Shown: positions 16,127 to 25,192 of the stretch, in pieces
Layout: every line of letters begins with the position of its first letter
Numbering within the stretch: the first letter of the stretch is position 1
Origin: Perspicuibacillus lycopersici
Lineage (GTDB): Bacteria > Bacillota > Bacilli > Bacillales > Caldibacillaceae
DNA length: 64,000 nucleotides
Direction: 5' to 3'
Assembly: GCF_025660475.1 (NCBI RefSeq)
Contig: NZ_JAOUSF010000003.1
Span: 558,001 to 622,000 of the forward strand
Translations under genes and position numbers: made by a program
Notes under the pieces: generated by a model
Database searches by the model: none
What the model was told of the DNA's origin: nothing
Seen by the model: only the letters and a program-made list of their open reading frames with translations

Positions 16127-18948
16127 TAGGCACCTCCATTAAAGCTATTCATTCGATTGGTGTTAAACCCTTGTTTTTCTGTTACATGAGGTTCAATGGC
16201 ATAGGCTAAATCTCGAGCGTCAAACACCACAGTAGGATTTAAACCATCTGACAAAATTAAAGCGATATTTCTAAGGAGATCCACCACTATTTCGTCGTTT
16301 AGTGGTTGAGCATTGGAATGATTTACTTGCCCAGCATCTAACAATCTAAATAAATTTGCCTGCTGCGCTTCGGTCAAAATCATTTCTCTAGGCAACGCCC
16401 GTATGTCGATTTCGTTATGCATTGGAGCATTAGCGAACGCATCCACAACTTGCGAGGGAAAACCACCGGTATGAAGTTTTGGAATCTTTCTGTTTGTTAC
16501 AACTCCTCCAGTGTGATATTTTGGTCTATTATTCGCATCCACATCTACCTGTCGTCTTTTATATTCGGTTGTCATTATGGTCTTGTAAGTAGTTTCGTTG
16601 ATTCTAAATTCTTTGGTAATGGGTTTACCCATTTCTCGATTTAAATCTTCAATTTGACTCCTTACATCCTCTAATTTATCGATTTGCTCATCGATTTGAT
16701 TTACACGTTCTTTGTATTGATCGGTGTTTTTCTTTTCAATCGGAGTTGTTTCTTCTAGTTTCTTTTTCTGCTCGTCTAATTTTTTAATCTGCTGATCAAT
16801 CGCATACAGCTCATTGCCTTTTTCTGCGTTAATATCCACCTGTTTTAAATACAGTTGGGCTAATTGTTCCCGAATAACCTCATAACCACTTATTTCTTCG
16901 TTAATTGTGTCCAATTCTTTTTGAGCTTCCAGTACTTTTTTCCCTTGCTCACTTAACTCCTCTTTAGCTTTTTCAAGACCTTCCTCTTGTGTCCTTACTC
17001 TTCTTCTTGCAGCTTCATATTCTTCATCAGTGTACATACTTCTGTTTTCAAGGAGATAATTTAAATCCTCGTTAGCTTGCCTCAATTGGTCTTCCCAATA
17101 ATGGATTTTTTCCTGGTACTCTACCAATTTCTCATTCTTTTTATTTATTTCTTCTAGCTTATCCTTACGTTCTTCAAGTTTTTGAGAATAATCATAAGCA
17201 CCAGCAGTTCTTTCCAGTTCCAATTGTGCTTGGAGTTCTTTGCGTTGTTCCTCATTGTATTCTTTTAACGCCTCTGTCGTATCAAGAATTTTGTTTCCTT
17301 GATCCGTGATTACTCCCGTCGCTTCTGGAACCGTATCGATTAAATCTCCATTCAAATCTATCATGGTTTGTAGTTCATCGTTTGTTAAACCAGAATTCTC
17401 TTGTAATTTCGCGTATTCATCCTTCAACTCCTGAACTTTCGTTGGATCTGTAGATGAATTAATCGCTTCATTCAAGTCAACCATGCGAGCAAACTCATCA
17501 TTCGTTAACTTAGACTTATTAGATAATTCATCAAACTGGGTAATTTTATTATCTAATGCTTCGGCTTCTTCGAACTTTTGGCTTAATTCTCCAATTCTCT
17601 CTTCTAAACTTTTAGTCGATGCTGCTCCAGCAGCCATCAAACCACCCAAAACAGATACACCCGCAATTAGCCAACCAGCAGGACCCATGGATACAAATAA
17701 GCCTTTTATTGAACCAGCTAATTTACCAATTGTCGTGATTGCTAATGCAATTGCTGCAGTGGTTCCACCAAAAGCTAGTCCAGCTTTTAATGTCGAAGAA
17801 TCCATTTCCGATAAGGTATCGACTACACCTGTTCCCCAATGAATGACGTCAGATAACAATGGCAAAAATTCATTTCCTAACTTAATTCCTGCCGTTTCTA
17901 AAGCACCTGTAAATTCCTCGTATGCTCCAGCAACATTATCCATCATGACATCTGCAGCGGCTTTAGAAGCACCTTCCGAATTCTGTAAGGAGTCGGTAAA
18001 CTCATCCAATTGATCTACACCTTGGTCCATCATTGCAATCATTGCCGATGATGCCTCGGTGCCAACAAGTGTTGCTATTGTTGCCAATTTATCTGCTTGA
18101 GTTTTATCTTTAGTAACTTTGGTTAAATCACCAATAATTTTAGACAAGGATTTAGCCTTACCATCTGAGTCTTTCATGGAAAAACCCAAGTCTTCCATTA
18201 ATTCCGCTTGTTCTTTTGTTGGATTGTTTAAAGATAACAAGATTTGTCTCAATGATGTACCTGCTTGAGAACCTTCAAGACCTGCGTTCGTCATAATACC
18301 AATTGCTGCGGCAACCTCTTCCATACTGATCCCTAATGAGTTTGCGATAGGGGCAGTATATTTGAACGCATATCCCATATCATCTACACTTGCAGCAGAC
18401 ACATTGGCGGTCATCGCAAGCACATCGGCTACTCTGCTAGCATCAGACGCTTCTAATTGAAATGAATTTAATGCAGCTGCTACAATTCCTGCAGTAGTTG
18501 CTAAATCACTTCCAGAAGCTTCTGCGGCACTAATAACCCCTGGCATTGCAGCAATGATTTCGTTGACGTTAAAGCCCATTGCCGCCATGTCTTCCATACC
18601 AATTGCTACCTCTGAAGCTGATTTAGAAGTGGATGCTCCTAAATCTAGTGCTGCCTCTTCTAAACTTTTAAACTCTTCTTGTGTAGCGCCAGAAATAGCC
18701 TTTACACGACTCATTTGTTTCTCGAAGTCGATAGCTGTTTTTGCCGATATTCCGACAACACCTGCAATCGCTCCTCCTAAAACCATTGCAGCCGATTGAA
18801 TTCTATCAAAATCACCTTTTATCGAATCTGCTAATGTCTTTGCTGAGAAACTAGTTTTCTCTAATTCGTTACGAGCATCATTCATTCCCTTTTTGAAATT
18901 CTCAGATTCCAACAAAAGTCTCGCTCGTAAGGATCCTAAATCTTCCAT
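16126..18948 (-). CDS. Tail tape measure protein
   Basis: The 940-residue protein fits the TP901-type tape measure family: a helical N-terminus, a central domain with repeated Ala/Gly-rich motifs (EVAIGMEDMAAMGF, AGTSLRQILLSLNNP), hydrophobic segments at about 395-450 and a long Glu/Lys/Gln-rich coiled coil at about 460-800. It sets tail length and enters the cell with DNA. At about 0.15 nm per residue the tail would be roughly 140 nm. It follows the frameshifted chaperone gene directly. Confidence 0.95.
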   Translation of the reverse strand: MEDLGSLRARLLLESENFKKGMNDARNELEKTSFSAKTLADSIKGDFDRIQSAAMVLGGAIAGVVGISAKTAIDFEKQMSRVKAISGATQEEFKSLEEAALDLGASTSKSASEVAIGMEDMAAMGFNVNEIIAAMPGVISAAEASGSDLATTAGIVAAALNSFQLEASDASRVADVLAMTANVSAASVDDMGYAFKYTAPIANSLGISMEEVAAAIGIMTNAGLEGSQAGTSLRQILLSLNNPTKEQAELMEDLGFSMKDSDGKAKSLSKIIGDLTKVTKDKTQADKLATIATLVGTEASSAMIAMMDQGVDQLDEFTDSLQNSEGASKAAADVMMDNVAGAYEEFTGALETAGIKLGNEFLPLLSDVIHWGTGVVDTLSEMDSSTLKAGLAFGGTTAAIALAITTIGKLAGSIKGLFVSMGPAGWLIAGVSVLGGLMAAGAASTKSLEERIGELSQKFEEAEALDNKITQFDELSNKSKLTNDEFARMVDLNEAINSSTDPTKVQELKDEYAKLQENSGLTNDELQTMIDLNGDLIDTVPEATGVITDQGNKILDTTEALKEYNEEQRKELQAQLELERTAGAYDYSQKLEERKDKLEEINKKNEKLVEYQEKIHYWEDQLRQANEDLNYLLENRSMYTDEEYEAARRRVRTQEEGLEKAKEELSEQGKKVLEAQKELDTINEEISGYEVIREQLAQLYLKQVDINAEKGNELYAIDQQIKKLDEQKKKLEETTPIEKKNTDQYKERVNQIDEQIDKLEDVRSQIEDLNREMGKPITKEFRINETTYKTIMTTEYKRRQVDVDANNRPKYHTGGVVTNRKIPKLHTGGFPSQVVDAFANAPMHNEIDIRALPREMILTEAQQANLFRLLDAGQVNHSNAQPLNDEIVVDLLRNIALILSDGLNPTVVFDARDLAYAIEPHVTEKQGFNTNRMNSFNGGA

Positions 18949-18951
18949 GCG

Positions 18952-19667
18952 TTACCCTCCCTTCCGGTTAACGCCCATATTCGTCAACATCCTTAATTCT
19001 TCAAATTTCTCACGGTTGAACTGGTTCTCTACTGCTTTGTTTTCATTCGGCATGATAGAAGCTACAAATTGTTTGTACTCATCATCCGGCATAAATCGTT
19101 GATTGGTTGCTAATCGAATCATAATTTGTTCAAATAATCTCGCTGCTTGCTCTTTGGTTTTCACCTTTAAGATGTCAGGTAAATCAACCATGTAATATTC
19201 GTTTTCAATTTCTTTTTGTGTGACTCCTAATACACGAGCTGCATGTTGCAAATAATCGTCCGTAGATATAGAAGAGCCTTCTACTTTTCCGTCTTTTGGA
19301 CTTCCGGTAGAAGGCTCTTCACGTTTTTTACAATGCCTTTAAAGTTATTCTTTTTCACTGTTTTTACTAAGTAATCCACAAGTTCATCCAATCCCACATG
19401 ATTATCGATATATTCTTCATCGATATCGCTTAATACGGCAACTACTTGCACTACTTCTTTCATAGCGAGCTCAGAAGCAGATACAATATAACTATAGAAA
19501 TCTTCTTTTGGTGCGAGTAACACTTGTACGACCAAACCTGGTAAGCGATCGATGGTTGCGAATAACTTTTTCCAAAGAACTGGAGTTAATTTCTTTATCT
19601 CGACCTTTTTATCGCCTAAATACGCTATATTTTCGTTCGACATGGCATTTTTAAGTTTATCTAACAT
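18952..19667 (-). CDS. Tail assembly chaperone long form (gpGT), -1 frameshift product
   Basis: Translation would start at 19667, shift -1 at the slippery A-AAA-AAC (19329 to 19323) and continue to 18952, giving about 238 residues. The -1 frame is open without stops from the slippery site into the downstream frame, which has a TTG at 19251 but no separate ribosome site. Lambda-type gpGT fusions bring the T domain to the tape measure protein. This is the expected place and order. Confidence 0.85.
19271..19329 (-). promoter_or_regulatory. Programmed -1 frameshift signal
   Basis: The canonical slippery heptamer A-AAA-AAC lies in the gpG frame (19323-19329). Two bases later a perfect 14-bp stem forms between 19307-19320 and 19271-19284, with a 22-nt loop that contains most of the gpG 3' end. 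The spacer is shorter than the usual 5-8 nt, so the lowest pairs may open on the ribosome. Confidence 0.85.
19281..19667 (-). CDS. Tail assembly chaperone short form (gpG)
   Basis: This 128-residue protein starts at the ATG at 19667 behind GGAGG; the upstream in-frame ATG (19712) would include a terminator and is rejected. It is helical and acidic in the middle. Together with its frameshifted long form it coats the tape measure protein during tail assembly and is absent from the mature particle. The stop is TAG at 19281. Confidence 0.85.
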   Translation of the reverse strand: MLDKLKNAMSNENIAYLGDKKVEIKKLTPVLWKKLFATIDRLPGLVVQVLLAPKEDFYSYIVSASELAMKEVVQVVAVLSDIDEEYIDNHVGLDELVDYLVKTVKKNNFKGIVKNVKSLLPEVQKTEK

Positions 19668-19682
19668 ATTTTTTCCTCCATT

Positions 19683-19706
19683 AAAAAAAGCCCTTGATTT
19701 AGGACT
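19683..19706 (-). terminator. Terminator before the tail chaperone gene
   Basis: AGCCCT (19689-19694) pairs with AGGACT (19701-19706) with one G-U, followed by six T on the minus strand and then the gpG ribosome site. It would partly end the transcript of the inserted gene at 19730. Confidence 0.55.
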
Positions 19707-19729
19707 CAACAAATATAAAAATAAGACTC

Positions 19730-20257
19730 TTATTTTGTGCTATGAAATTGATACTGTAACTCGCCATTTACTTTATTTAGAAAGTTAATTGCCCCATCGA
19801 TTGTTTGTATAATACCCTTTCCTTCTATATACTTTTTATAATTCTTTATATTGTACTCCGTATCATGTTCATCTATCATTCTATCAACTTTAACCCATAA
19901 TATTTCTGAAGTATAGTCTTCAGCATATATTTCACTATTCTTAATAAACTCTATGAGGTTTTTCGTTCGCATAGGTTTAATAAATGTCATATTATGCTTC
20001 AGTGAATTATAAGCATGCCTTAAACCTAGAACATATTGTCCACCAATTTCTATTTTTCTTCTTTTTTTATAAGAATTTCCCAAATTTCTGTTTTTTATAT
20101 GCCATTCATCCATTGCAATAATCCAAAACAATATTTCACTCAAGGACGCGTTGATCGGCACGCTCCTTCCAGAGTTTACACTATTTTTTAATCTCTTTCT
20201 GGATTCTTTTAATCCATATTTAATGTAACTTAATCTCAATCTTTTTTTATCATCCAC
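19730..20257 (-). CDS. Unknown protein inserted in the tail operon (moron candidate)
   Basis: The product has about 175 residues from the GTG at 20257, preceded by AAAGGAGGGG. It is basic, helical and very AT-rich in codons, with no membrane segment. The HAYNSLKHNM stretch and IKNSEIYAEDY are the most distinctive segments, but I do not recognise a family. It sits between XkdX and the tail chaperone, is followed by its own terminator, and is unlike a structural gene. A lysogenic-conversion or anti-phage role is possible but unsupported. Confidence 0.65.
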   Translation of the reverse strand: MDDKKRLRLSYIKYGLKESRKRLKNSVNSGRSVPINASLSEILFWIIAMDEWHIKNRNLGNSYKKRRKIEIGGQYVLGLRHAYNSLKHNMTFIKPMRTKNLIEFIKNSEIYAEDYTSEILWVKVDRMIDEHDTEYNIKNYKKYIEGKGIIQTIDGAINFLNKVNGELQYQFHSTK

Positions 20258-20319
20258 TAAAACCCCTCCTTTATCTACTAAATTCGACAAAAAGGAGGCT
20301 TATCCTTCTACGGTGTTAC

Positions 20320-20499
20320 TTATTTATCCACTACATTCCCAACAGAAAATGGTACTGTATCAGGCACTTCATATTCCTCGCCTGTAATATCAAAATACTG
20401 GTCAGTGGTAATCTTACCGACGTAAACTGCGTCACCAACCATTTTCTTTGTCCAAAGACCTTTATCGTAATAACGTTTAATCGTACCGTACCAATCCAT
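20320..20499 (-). CDS. xkdX: XkdX-family phage protein
   Basis: This 59-residue protein matches the XkdX family: an N-terminal MDWYGTIKRYYDKGLW and a later KITTDQYFDITGEEY motif. Its ATG overlaps the stop of the upstream gene by one base (TAATG), so translation is coupled. XkdX proteins normally sit just after tail fibre genes in PBSX-like phages. Here they lie upstream of the tail chaperones, together with the fibre gene. Confidence 0.85.
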   Translation of the reverse strand: MDWYGTIKRYYDKGLWTKKMVGDAVYVGKITTDQYFDITGEEYEVPDTVPFSVGNVVDK

Positions 20500-20720
20500 T
20501 ACTCCATTCCTCCCATCATGACCAAATACATTAAATTCGCCTGGTCTTGTTCAAGCGTTTCAATTTTAAAATCTTTTATCATGGCATCATAAAGCAAAGT
20601 TGCGTTTTCCTCTTGGAGAGCTTTAAGAGGAGAGGCATCACGCTTTGCCTCAACCTCTTTCTCAAACTCCTCGCGGGTCTTACCTACTTCATTCAAAATA
20701 TATTCTTCTAAAGCTTCCAT
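20499..20720 (-). CDS. Small XkdW-position tail accessory protein
   Basis: The 73-residue protein is acidic and helical (ILNEVGKTREEFEKEVEAK, then LQEENATLLYDAMIKD). It lies between the large fibre gene and xkdX, the place held by xkdW in PBSX. Sequence alone does not prove the family. Gaps on both sides are 2 bp or less, so it belongs to the fibre transcript. Confidence 0.7.
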   Translation of the reverse strand: MEALEEYILNEVGKTREEFEKEVEAKRDASPLKALQEENATLLYDAMIKDFKIETLEQDQANLMYLVMMGGME

Positions 20721-20722
20721 TC

Positions 20723-23700
20723 CTATCCCTCCAGTGCTTTTAATCTTACAAGCATGTCGTAGATTTGTTTTGATAAAATGGTTTGTTCAGTTTTGGTGTC
20801 TGCCTGTTCTACTACCAAACTATCAATTACTGATTTTAATGACGAGTCATAGAATGCTTTTACTTCTGTTGCGTTGACAGTGAATGAGTCGCGGTCTAAC
20901 ACAAGATAGGTTACTGTGTATTCAGCTGTCGAATCAAATTTTGATTCTACTAATGTACCCTTTTCGGCACCGTTTGCGTTGGTAGGACCAAATGTCCAAT
21001 TCGGTGTATCATCAACTTGTCCTTTAAACACTTTTAAGAATTTCATTAACCTATTTTTCAACATTGATTGGGCTAAGTTTTTCTCGTTGATAAAATAGTT
21101 ACCACTATAAAGCACCGGTGTAACCTTCTCCCTTACAACTACCCCACTACCCACTTCCACTTGAGTTAAACCATTGACCGTCAAATCTCCTTCAACTTGT
21201 ACTTCCTCAACTACTGGATTAGCTAAAACATATGATAGTTTATAAGGTACATAGTCTGTCGGCTTGGTAACAAGTGCTTGCTGCGCTGTAGCTGTTTGTC
21301 CGTTTCCAGTAACGGATTGCCATGTTTGACCGTCTACGTATTTCCAACCGTTAAAGTAACGTTGAATATCGCTTGTTGAAGGTGAGTAGCCTGATTCAGG
21401 GAAACCAGTCTCACTATCAAGAGCTGTAACATACAAATATCCATTCGAAGTTTGTAGATAAAATGAATCTACCGCATCAACATTTGGATTCATTATTAAA
21501 CTTCTGCCTTTATAATCAATAACTCTTGACTTGCTATTGTTTGAGCTAGCAGAGGAATAGTTTGATACAGCAAATCGTTTGAATCCATTGTAATCTACAT
21601 TTAGATACCATTCCAAAGTACCATCTAGTTCATTATTCTTTTCAATGTACTTTTGAACCTTCCACTTTCCATCTTCTTTAAATAGTACATCTTTGTATGC
21701 TCCAATTTGCCCCAGTTTTGTTGTAGCATACAGATATGATGGATTGTAAGGTACAAATGGTTTTGGTTGGTCACCTATTGTGAGCATAGGATTCCTTCCA
21801 ATAAAAGACTGTCCGCTTATATTATTTTGAAACTTCATAAGCATCTCGTATGCGTTACTTGGTACTGTAAAGTAGGAACTGCTACCAATGACTAATAGAT
21901 TATTACCACTAGAATCTTTAATTTCTATTCTAAATTGAGACCCTTCTGTGGTATCTCCCTTATCAAAATAGTAAGTCCTATTTTTTATCATTGGGAGTTT
22001 TAATAATGATACATTGTAAAGAGAAGTTGGATTTAACTCAATCTCATACGGGCTGATAAGTTTAGCGTTCCCATGTACCGACCATCTTGAATCGGTAAAT
22101 GGAGGTATCAAGTTTTCCCCTTCGACCATTACATAAGGATTTTGTAGGTGCTGCATACCTTGAACAGATGGATAACGTTTGATTACTTCATTTTCATCCC
22201 ATTCAACTAATATTTTGGTGTATTCATCATCTAGCACTTCATAGAGAGGTACTTTCGGATGGTAAAGGTCATCATTCGGTTTTAATTCAATTTCTAACTC
22301 TACATAATCGGTATATATTGTAGAAGGAGTCACACCATCAGATGGTTCAGCATAGGCTATAAAATGGACGAAGCCATTAGAATCAACACGAGATATTGAT
22401 GAAATATTTAACCCCCTTGAGAGAGTATAAACTGATGAATTTGTATGTTGTATTAATCCATCCCATGAAGAATAGTCAAAGTTGTAAGCTGCTAAAGTAG
22501 CTTTAAATCCTCCAGCACTTCTGCCATACCCATCCCAAATACATGTTACCCTTGCTGTGTTTTCTTTTGCCCATTGGATCTTTTCGACCAATGTTACCTT
22601 TGGTATTTTTCCTATTTGTCTTTCTATTTCCTCAATAATATTAAATGAAAATACAGTTTGCGCAATATCACCTACACCAGTTCTCTGGACAGTTAAATAT
22701 TGACTATCAGGACTGCTTATTTGTTTATATCCAGTCCCGTCTTGTTCGATTAAAGCCGTAGAAGAAGGTGTGGATAATTCTGTTGTCCCGCTTGGTGCAT
22801 TTTTTGCCATATGTGGATTTTCTATTGTGCTTAATCTTTGTTTCCCTTCAAAATTCGCCACACGAATAATGGATGGACGGTAAAATTCACAAGTTGGTTT
22901 TAATTCGATTTGTAGTTCTACATAGTCTGTGTTAATGGCAGAAGGTGTAGTACCATCTGAAGGCTCAGCGTAAGCTAAGAAATTTATGAACCCGTCCGTG
23001 CTAATAAATAGTCTTAAATCACTGTTAACTATAGGATACCCTAAACGTGTTGTATTAGAATTTGTATGACTTGGCGTATAGTTATGCCAAGAATTGTTGT
23101 CCACTCTAAAAGACTTTAAATTTGCCTTGTTGCCATTAGGACTGGAACCAAATCCATACCAAGACAAAATTATCCTTTCCACATTATCTTGTACCCATTG
23201 AATTTTTTCAAGGGTCGTACTTTTCGGTACAGTACCTATTTTTCTTTCGATTTCTGCTATGATATTAAAAGAAATTAGTTGTTGTGCAATAGCCCCATTT
23301 ACGTTTCCACTTGCTTCAATTGTAGTCCCATCAATTGATTGAATTGCACCATATCCATATTCAACCGCTGAAGTATCTGTGGGTGTAATCAAAGTTGTGG
23401 AAGAACCCCTATTTTTAAGTATATGAGGATTTTCAATAGTGCTACCTAGTACTTTTCCAATAAAATTAGCTACGGTATTTAAACTAGGTGGCTGGAACTT
23501 GGTAACCTCGCTATACAAAGTACCGTCAATGAATTTTACTTTATATCCTCTCTGCCCTAATACAAATTTCTTCGTTTGTTCTAATATGCTATTTCCTAAA
23601 CTAACTAACGTCCTACCATAAATCTCTAAATCTAGCGGACCATTAACATCCGCATCAATCACCGACACGCCATGCTCTAATACCACGGATTTTTTATTTT

Positions 23701-23788
23701 GTTGCGTGGTAAGTATCTCGATTTTTTCCTTCAATGCCTTGTTATTATCAATTCGTATAATTTGGTTGCCATCGTTTGTGTAGCCCAT
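20723..23788 (-). CDS. Tail fibre/receptor-binding protein with internal duplication
   Basis: This 1021-residue protein contains two tandem repeats of about 190 residues (about 116-304 and 320-511). Both begin with STIENPH and share SFNII-EIER-IG, EKIQW, AYAEPSDG and TDYVEL-IELKP. Beta-rich regions follow, then a C-terminal stretch with a WTFGPTNANG motif and a helical end. It is probably a host-range fibre. Its place between the tail tube gene and the tail chaperones is unusual. Confidence 0.75.
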   Translation of the reverse strand: MGYTNDGNQIIRIDNNKALKEKIEILTTQQNKKSVVLEHGVSVIDADVNGPLDLEIYGRTLVSLGNSILEQTKKFVLGQRGYKVKFIDGTLYSEVTKFQPPSLNTVANFIGKVLGSTIENPHILKNRGSSTTLITPTDTSAVEYGYGAIQSIDGTTIEASGNVNGAIAQQLISFNIIAEIERKIGTVPKSTTLEKIQWVQDNVERIILSWYGFGSSPNGNKANLKSFRVDNNSWHNYTPSHTNSNTTRLGYPIVNSDLRLFISTDGFINFLAYAEPSDGTTPSAINTDYVELQIELKPTCEFYRPSIIRVANFEGKQRLSTIENPHMAKNAPSGTTELSTPSSTALIEQDGTGYKQISSPDSQYLTVQRTGVGDIAQTVFSFNIIEEIERQIGKIPKVTLVEKIQWAKENTARVTCIWDGYGRSAGGFKATLAAYNFDYSSWDGLIQHTNSSVYTLSRGLNISSISRVDSNGFVHFIAYAEPSDGVTPSTIYTDYVELEIELKPNDDLYHPKVPLYEVLDDEYTKILVEWDENEVIKRYPSVQGMQHLQNPYVMVEGENLIPPFTDSRWSVHGNAKLISPYEIELNPTSLYNVSLLKLPMIKNRTYYFDKGDTTEGSQFRIEIKDSSGNNLLVIGSSSYFTVPSNAYEMLMKFQNNISGQSFIGRNPMLTIGDQPKPFVPYNPSYLYATTKLGQIGAYKDVLFKEDGKWKVQKYIEKNNELDGTLEWYLNVDYNGFKRFAVSNYSSASSNNSKSRVIDYKGRSLIMNPNVDAVDSFYLQTSNGYLYVTALDSETGFPESGYSPSTSDIQRYFNGWKYVDGQTWQSVTGNGQTATAQQALVTKPTDYVPYKLSYVLANPVVEEVQVEGDLTVNGLTQVEVGSGVVVREKVTPVLYSGNYFINEKNLAQSMLKNRLMKFLKVFKGQVDDTPNWTFGPTNANGAEKGTLVESKFDSTAEYTVTYLVLDRDSFTVNATEVKAFYDSSLKSVIDSLVVEQADTKTEQTILSKQIYDMLVRLKALEG

Positions 23789-23799
23789 AATTAAACTCC

Positions 23800-24165
23800 T
23801 TACACATACTGATTTACGACATATGACGTAGACCCAGTGATAGTCACAGTTTTACCAACCGTACCTAAGATACCTGTTTTAGAAAATGGTTTACCAGAAG
23901 GAACATAAATTTCTATTCCATTTACGGTGAATACCCCGTCATTTTCTTCATCACGGTTTAAAATTTCAATGTAATTAATATTTGCTTCGAATGTTAGTAC
24001 ACCCTCAACTGCATCAGATTCAGTTTTCGTTTCTTTTAAAAAATTTCCTTTATTGGGATCGGTTAACGGTCTATAGGTACCTGCATCTTCATCCCAATAT
24101 TGAGGGATTAAATATCCCTCTTTATCGGTTAACATATATTGGTCACGATAAGAAATACCAGACAT
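23800..24165 (-). CDS. Fibre-associated hypothetical protein
   Basis: The 121-residue protein has an N-terminal part rich in Tyr and Asp (DKEGYLIPQYWDEDAGTY) and a C-terminal beta domain (VEGVLTFEANINYIEILN, later TVGKTVTITGS). Nothing marks a catalytic role. It lies between the major tail protein and the long fibre gene, 11 bp from the latter, and may form the base or adaptor of the fibre. Confidence 0.7.
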   Translation of the reverse strand: MSGISYRDQYMLTDKEGYLIPQYWDEDAGTYRPLTDPNKGNFLKETKTESDAVEGVLTFEANINYIEILNRDEENDGVFTVNGIEIYVPSGKPFSKTGILGTVGKTVTITGSTSYVVNQYV

Positions 24166-24226
24166 TTCTATCCCTCCTTAATTTTTCCACCAGGGGACAA
24201 ATTGATATAAAGATATAAAATGCCCC

Positions 24227-24772
24227 TTACTCACTGGGAAAGATTACCGCCTCATCTCCTAGGAAGTACAATAGTCCTTCTGTATCGGGATAACCTGCAA
24301 ATACAATATTGGCTACACGTTCATTGTCCGAGTTGTACGTCCAGCTAATTTCAGGTAATGGTGCACCTAAAGGAATCGTGATGTAGTCGTTAGGTGTAGT
24401 TCCTGGAGTAGTCGGTTTAACCACTACTTTTTTTGCATCTTTCAAAAGATCATATCCGGCCTTCGCATATACATTTAATCGTTTTTTTACATTTTCAGGA
24501 TCCGTAGCATCCTCTTGATATTTGCTTCCAGGTGTAACAGTACTAAGTTTTTTCAAATCGCTTAATGCAAAAGGTACTGTTAATTGGCAAGTACCCCCCT
24601 TTAAAATAGCTTTAACTGGTGTATCACCAAATTGATCTACCGTGATATCTTGCTTTGTAAAATTAGCCGCGAATACAATACCGCCCTTTGTTATATCAAA
24701 TACGGTTGGATTCTCTTCGCCAACCTCTACTATCGCAGGTCCAATTGGTACGTTGATAACATTTACTGTCAT
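24227..24772 (-). CDS. Major tail (tube) protein
   Basis: This 181-residue, beta-rich protein has the size and position of a siphovirus tail tube subunit: right after the tail terminator gene and before the tail region. Features include VPIGPAIVEVGEEN at the N-terminus and EISWTYNSDNERVANIVFAG near the end. Identity comes from position and fold-like appearance more than a sharp motif. Confidence 0.75.
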   Translation of the reverse strand: MTVNVINVPIGPAIVEVGEENPTVFDITKGGIVFAANFTKQDITVDQFGDTPVKAILKGGTCQLTVPFALSDLKKLSTVTPGSKYQEDATDPENVKKRLNVYAKAGYDLLKDAKKVVVKPTTPGTTPNDYITIPLGAPLPEISWTYNSDNERVANIVFAGYPDTEGLLYFLGDEAVIFPSE

Positions 24773-24776
24773 TTAA

Positions 24777-25181
24777 CTATCTCCCTTCTTGTAACTTAAA
24801 TCGAAAATTGGTGGAAAATACTGGTCTATCCAACGTATCTATTCCAATAGGAATTGGATTCGATTGCATAGCTTTGCTGTGGTAGATGTAGTTGTTGCCA
24901 ATTACATAACCAATCTTTTTATCTAGCAATTTGATAAGACTTTTTGCTAGTTGCTCCGTCTTTTCCATTTGTGTAACATCGGATTTGTAATTCTTGCCCT
25001 TCACGATAATTTGGAATGTGGGATAATCAATTGGCAAATCATCATCCGATTCTCTTCCTCCAGTACCAAAAACAAAAAGAGCCGGCAATTGCGACTCTTC
25101 AACATCGGGCATAACGTTTGGATCTGGAAAAACCTTAAATCCATTTCCCTTCAAATATTCAATTAATTCTTTTCCTGTCAT
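24777..25181 (-). CDS. Tail terminator / minor capsid-type protein
   Basis: The 134-residue protein resembles the phage minor capsid/tail terminator group (PF12691-like): ELIEYLKGNGFKVFPDPN at the start, a central PTFQIIVKGKNY strand pair and an RPVFSTNFRFKL end. It should cap the tail tube and join it to the head. It starts 4 bp before the major tail protein gene on the same strand. Confidence 0.75.
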   Translation of the reverse strand: MTGKELIEYLKGNGFKVFPDPNVMPDVEESQLPALFVFGTGGRESDDDLPIDYPTFQIIVKGKNYKSDVTQMEKTEQLAKSLIKLLDKKIGYVIGNNYIYHSKAMQSNPIPIGIDTLDRPVFSTNFRFKLQEGR

Positions 25182-25192
25182 AAATACTCACC

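Noticed and set aside
17483..17842. 119-codon plus-strand frame opposite the tape measure gene
   Set aside because: Antisense shadow of coiled-coil sequence; no ribosome site or transcript signals.
18952..19251. Independent 99-codon gene starting at the TTG at 19251
   Set aside because: No ribosome site precedes the TTG and the frame is open back to the slippery heptamer, so it is read as the frameshifted part of the tail chaperone.
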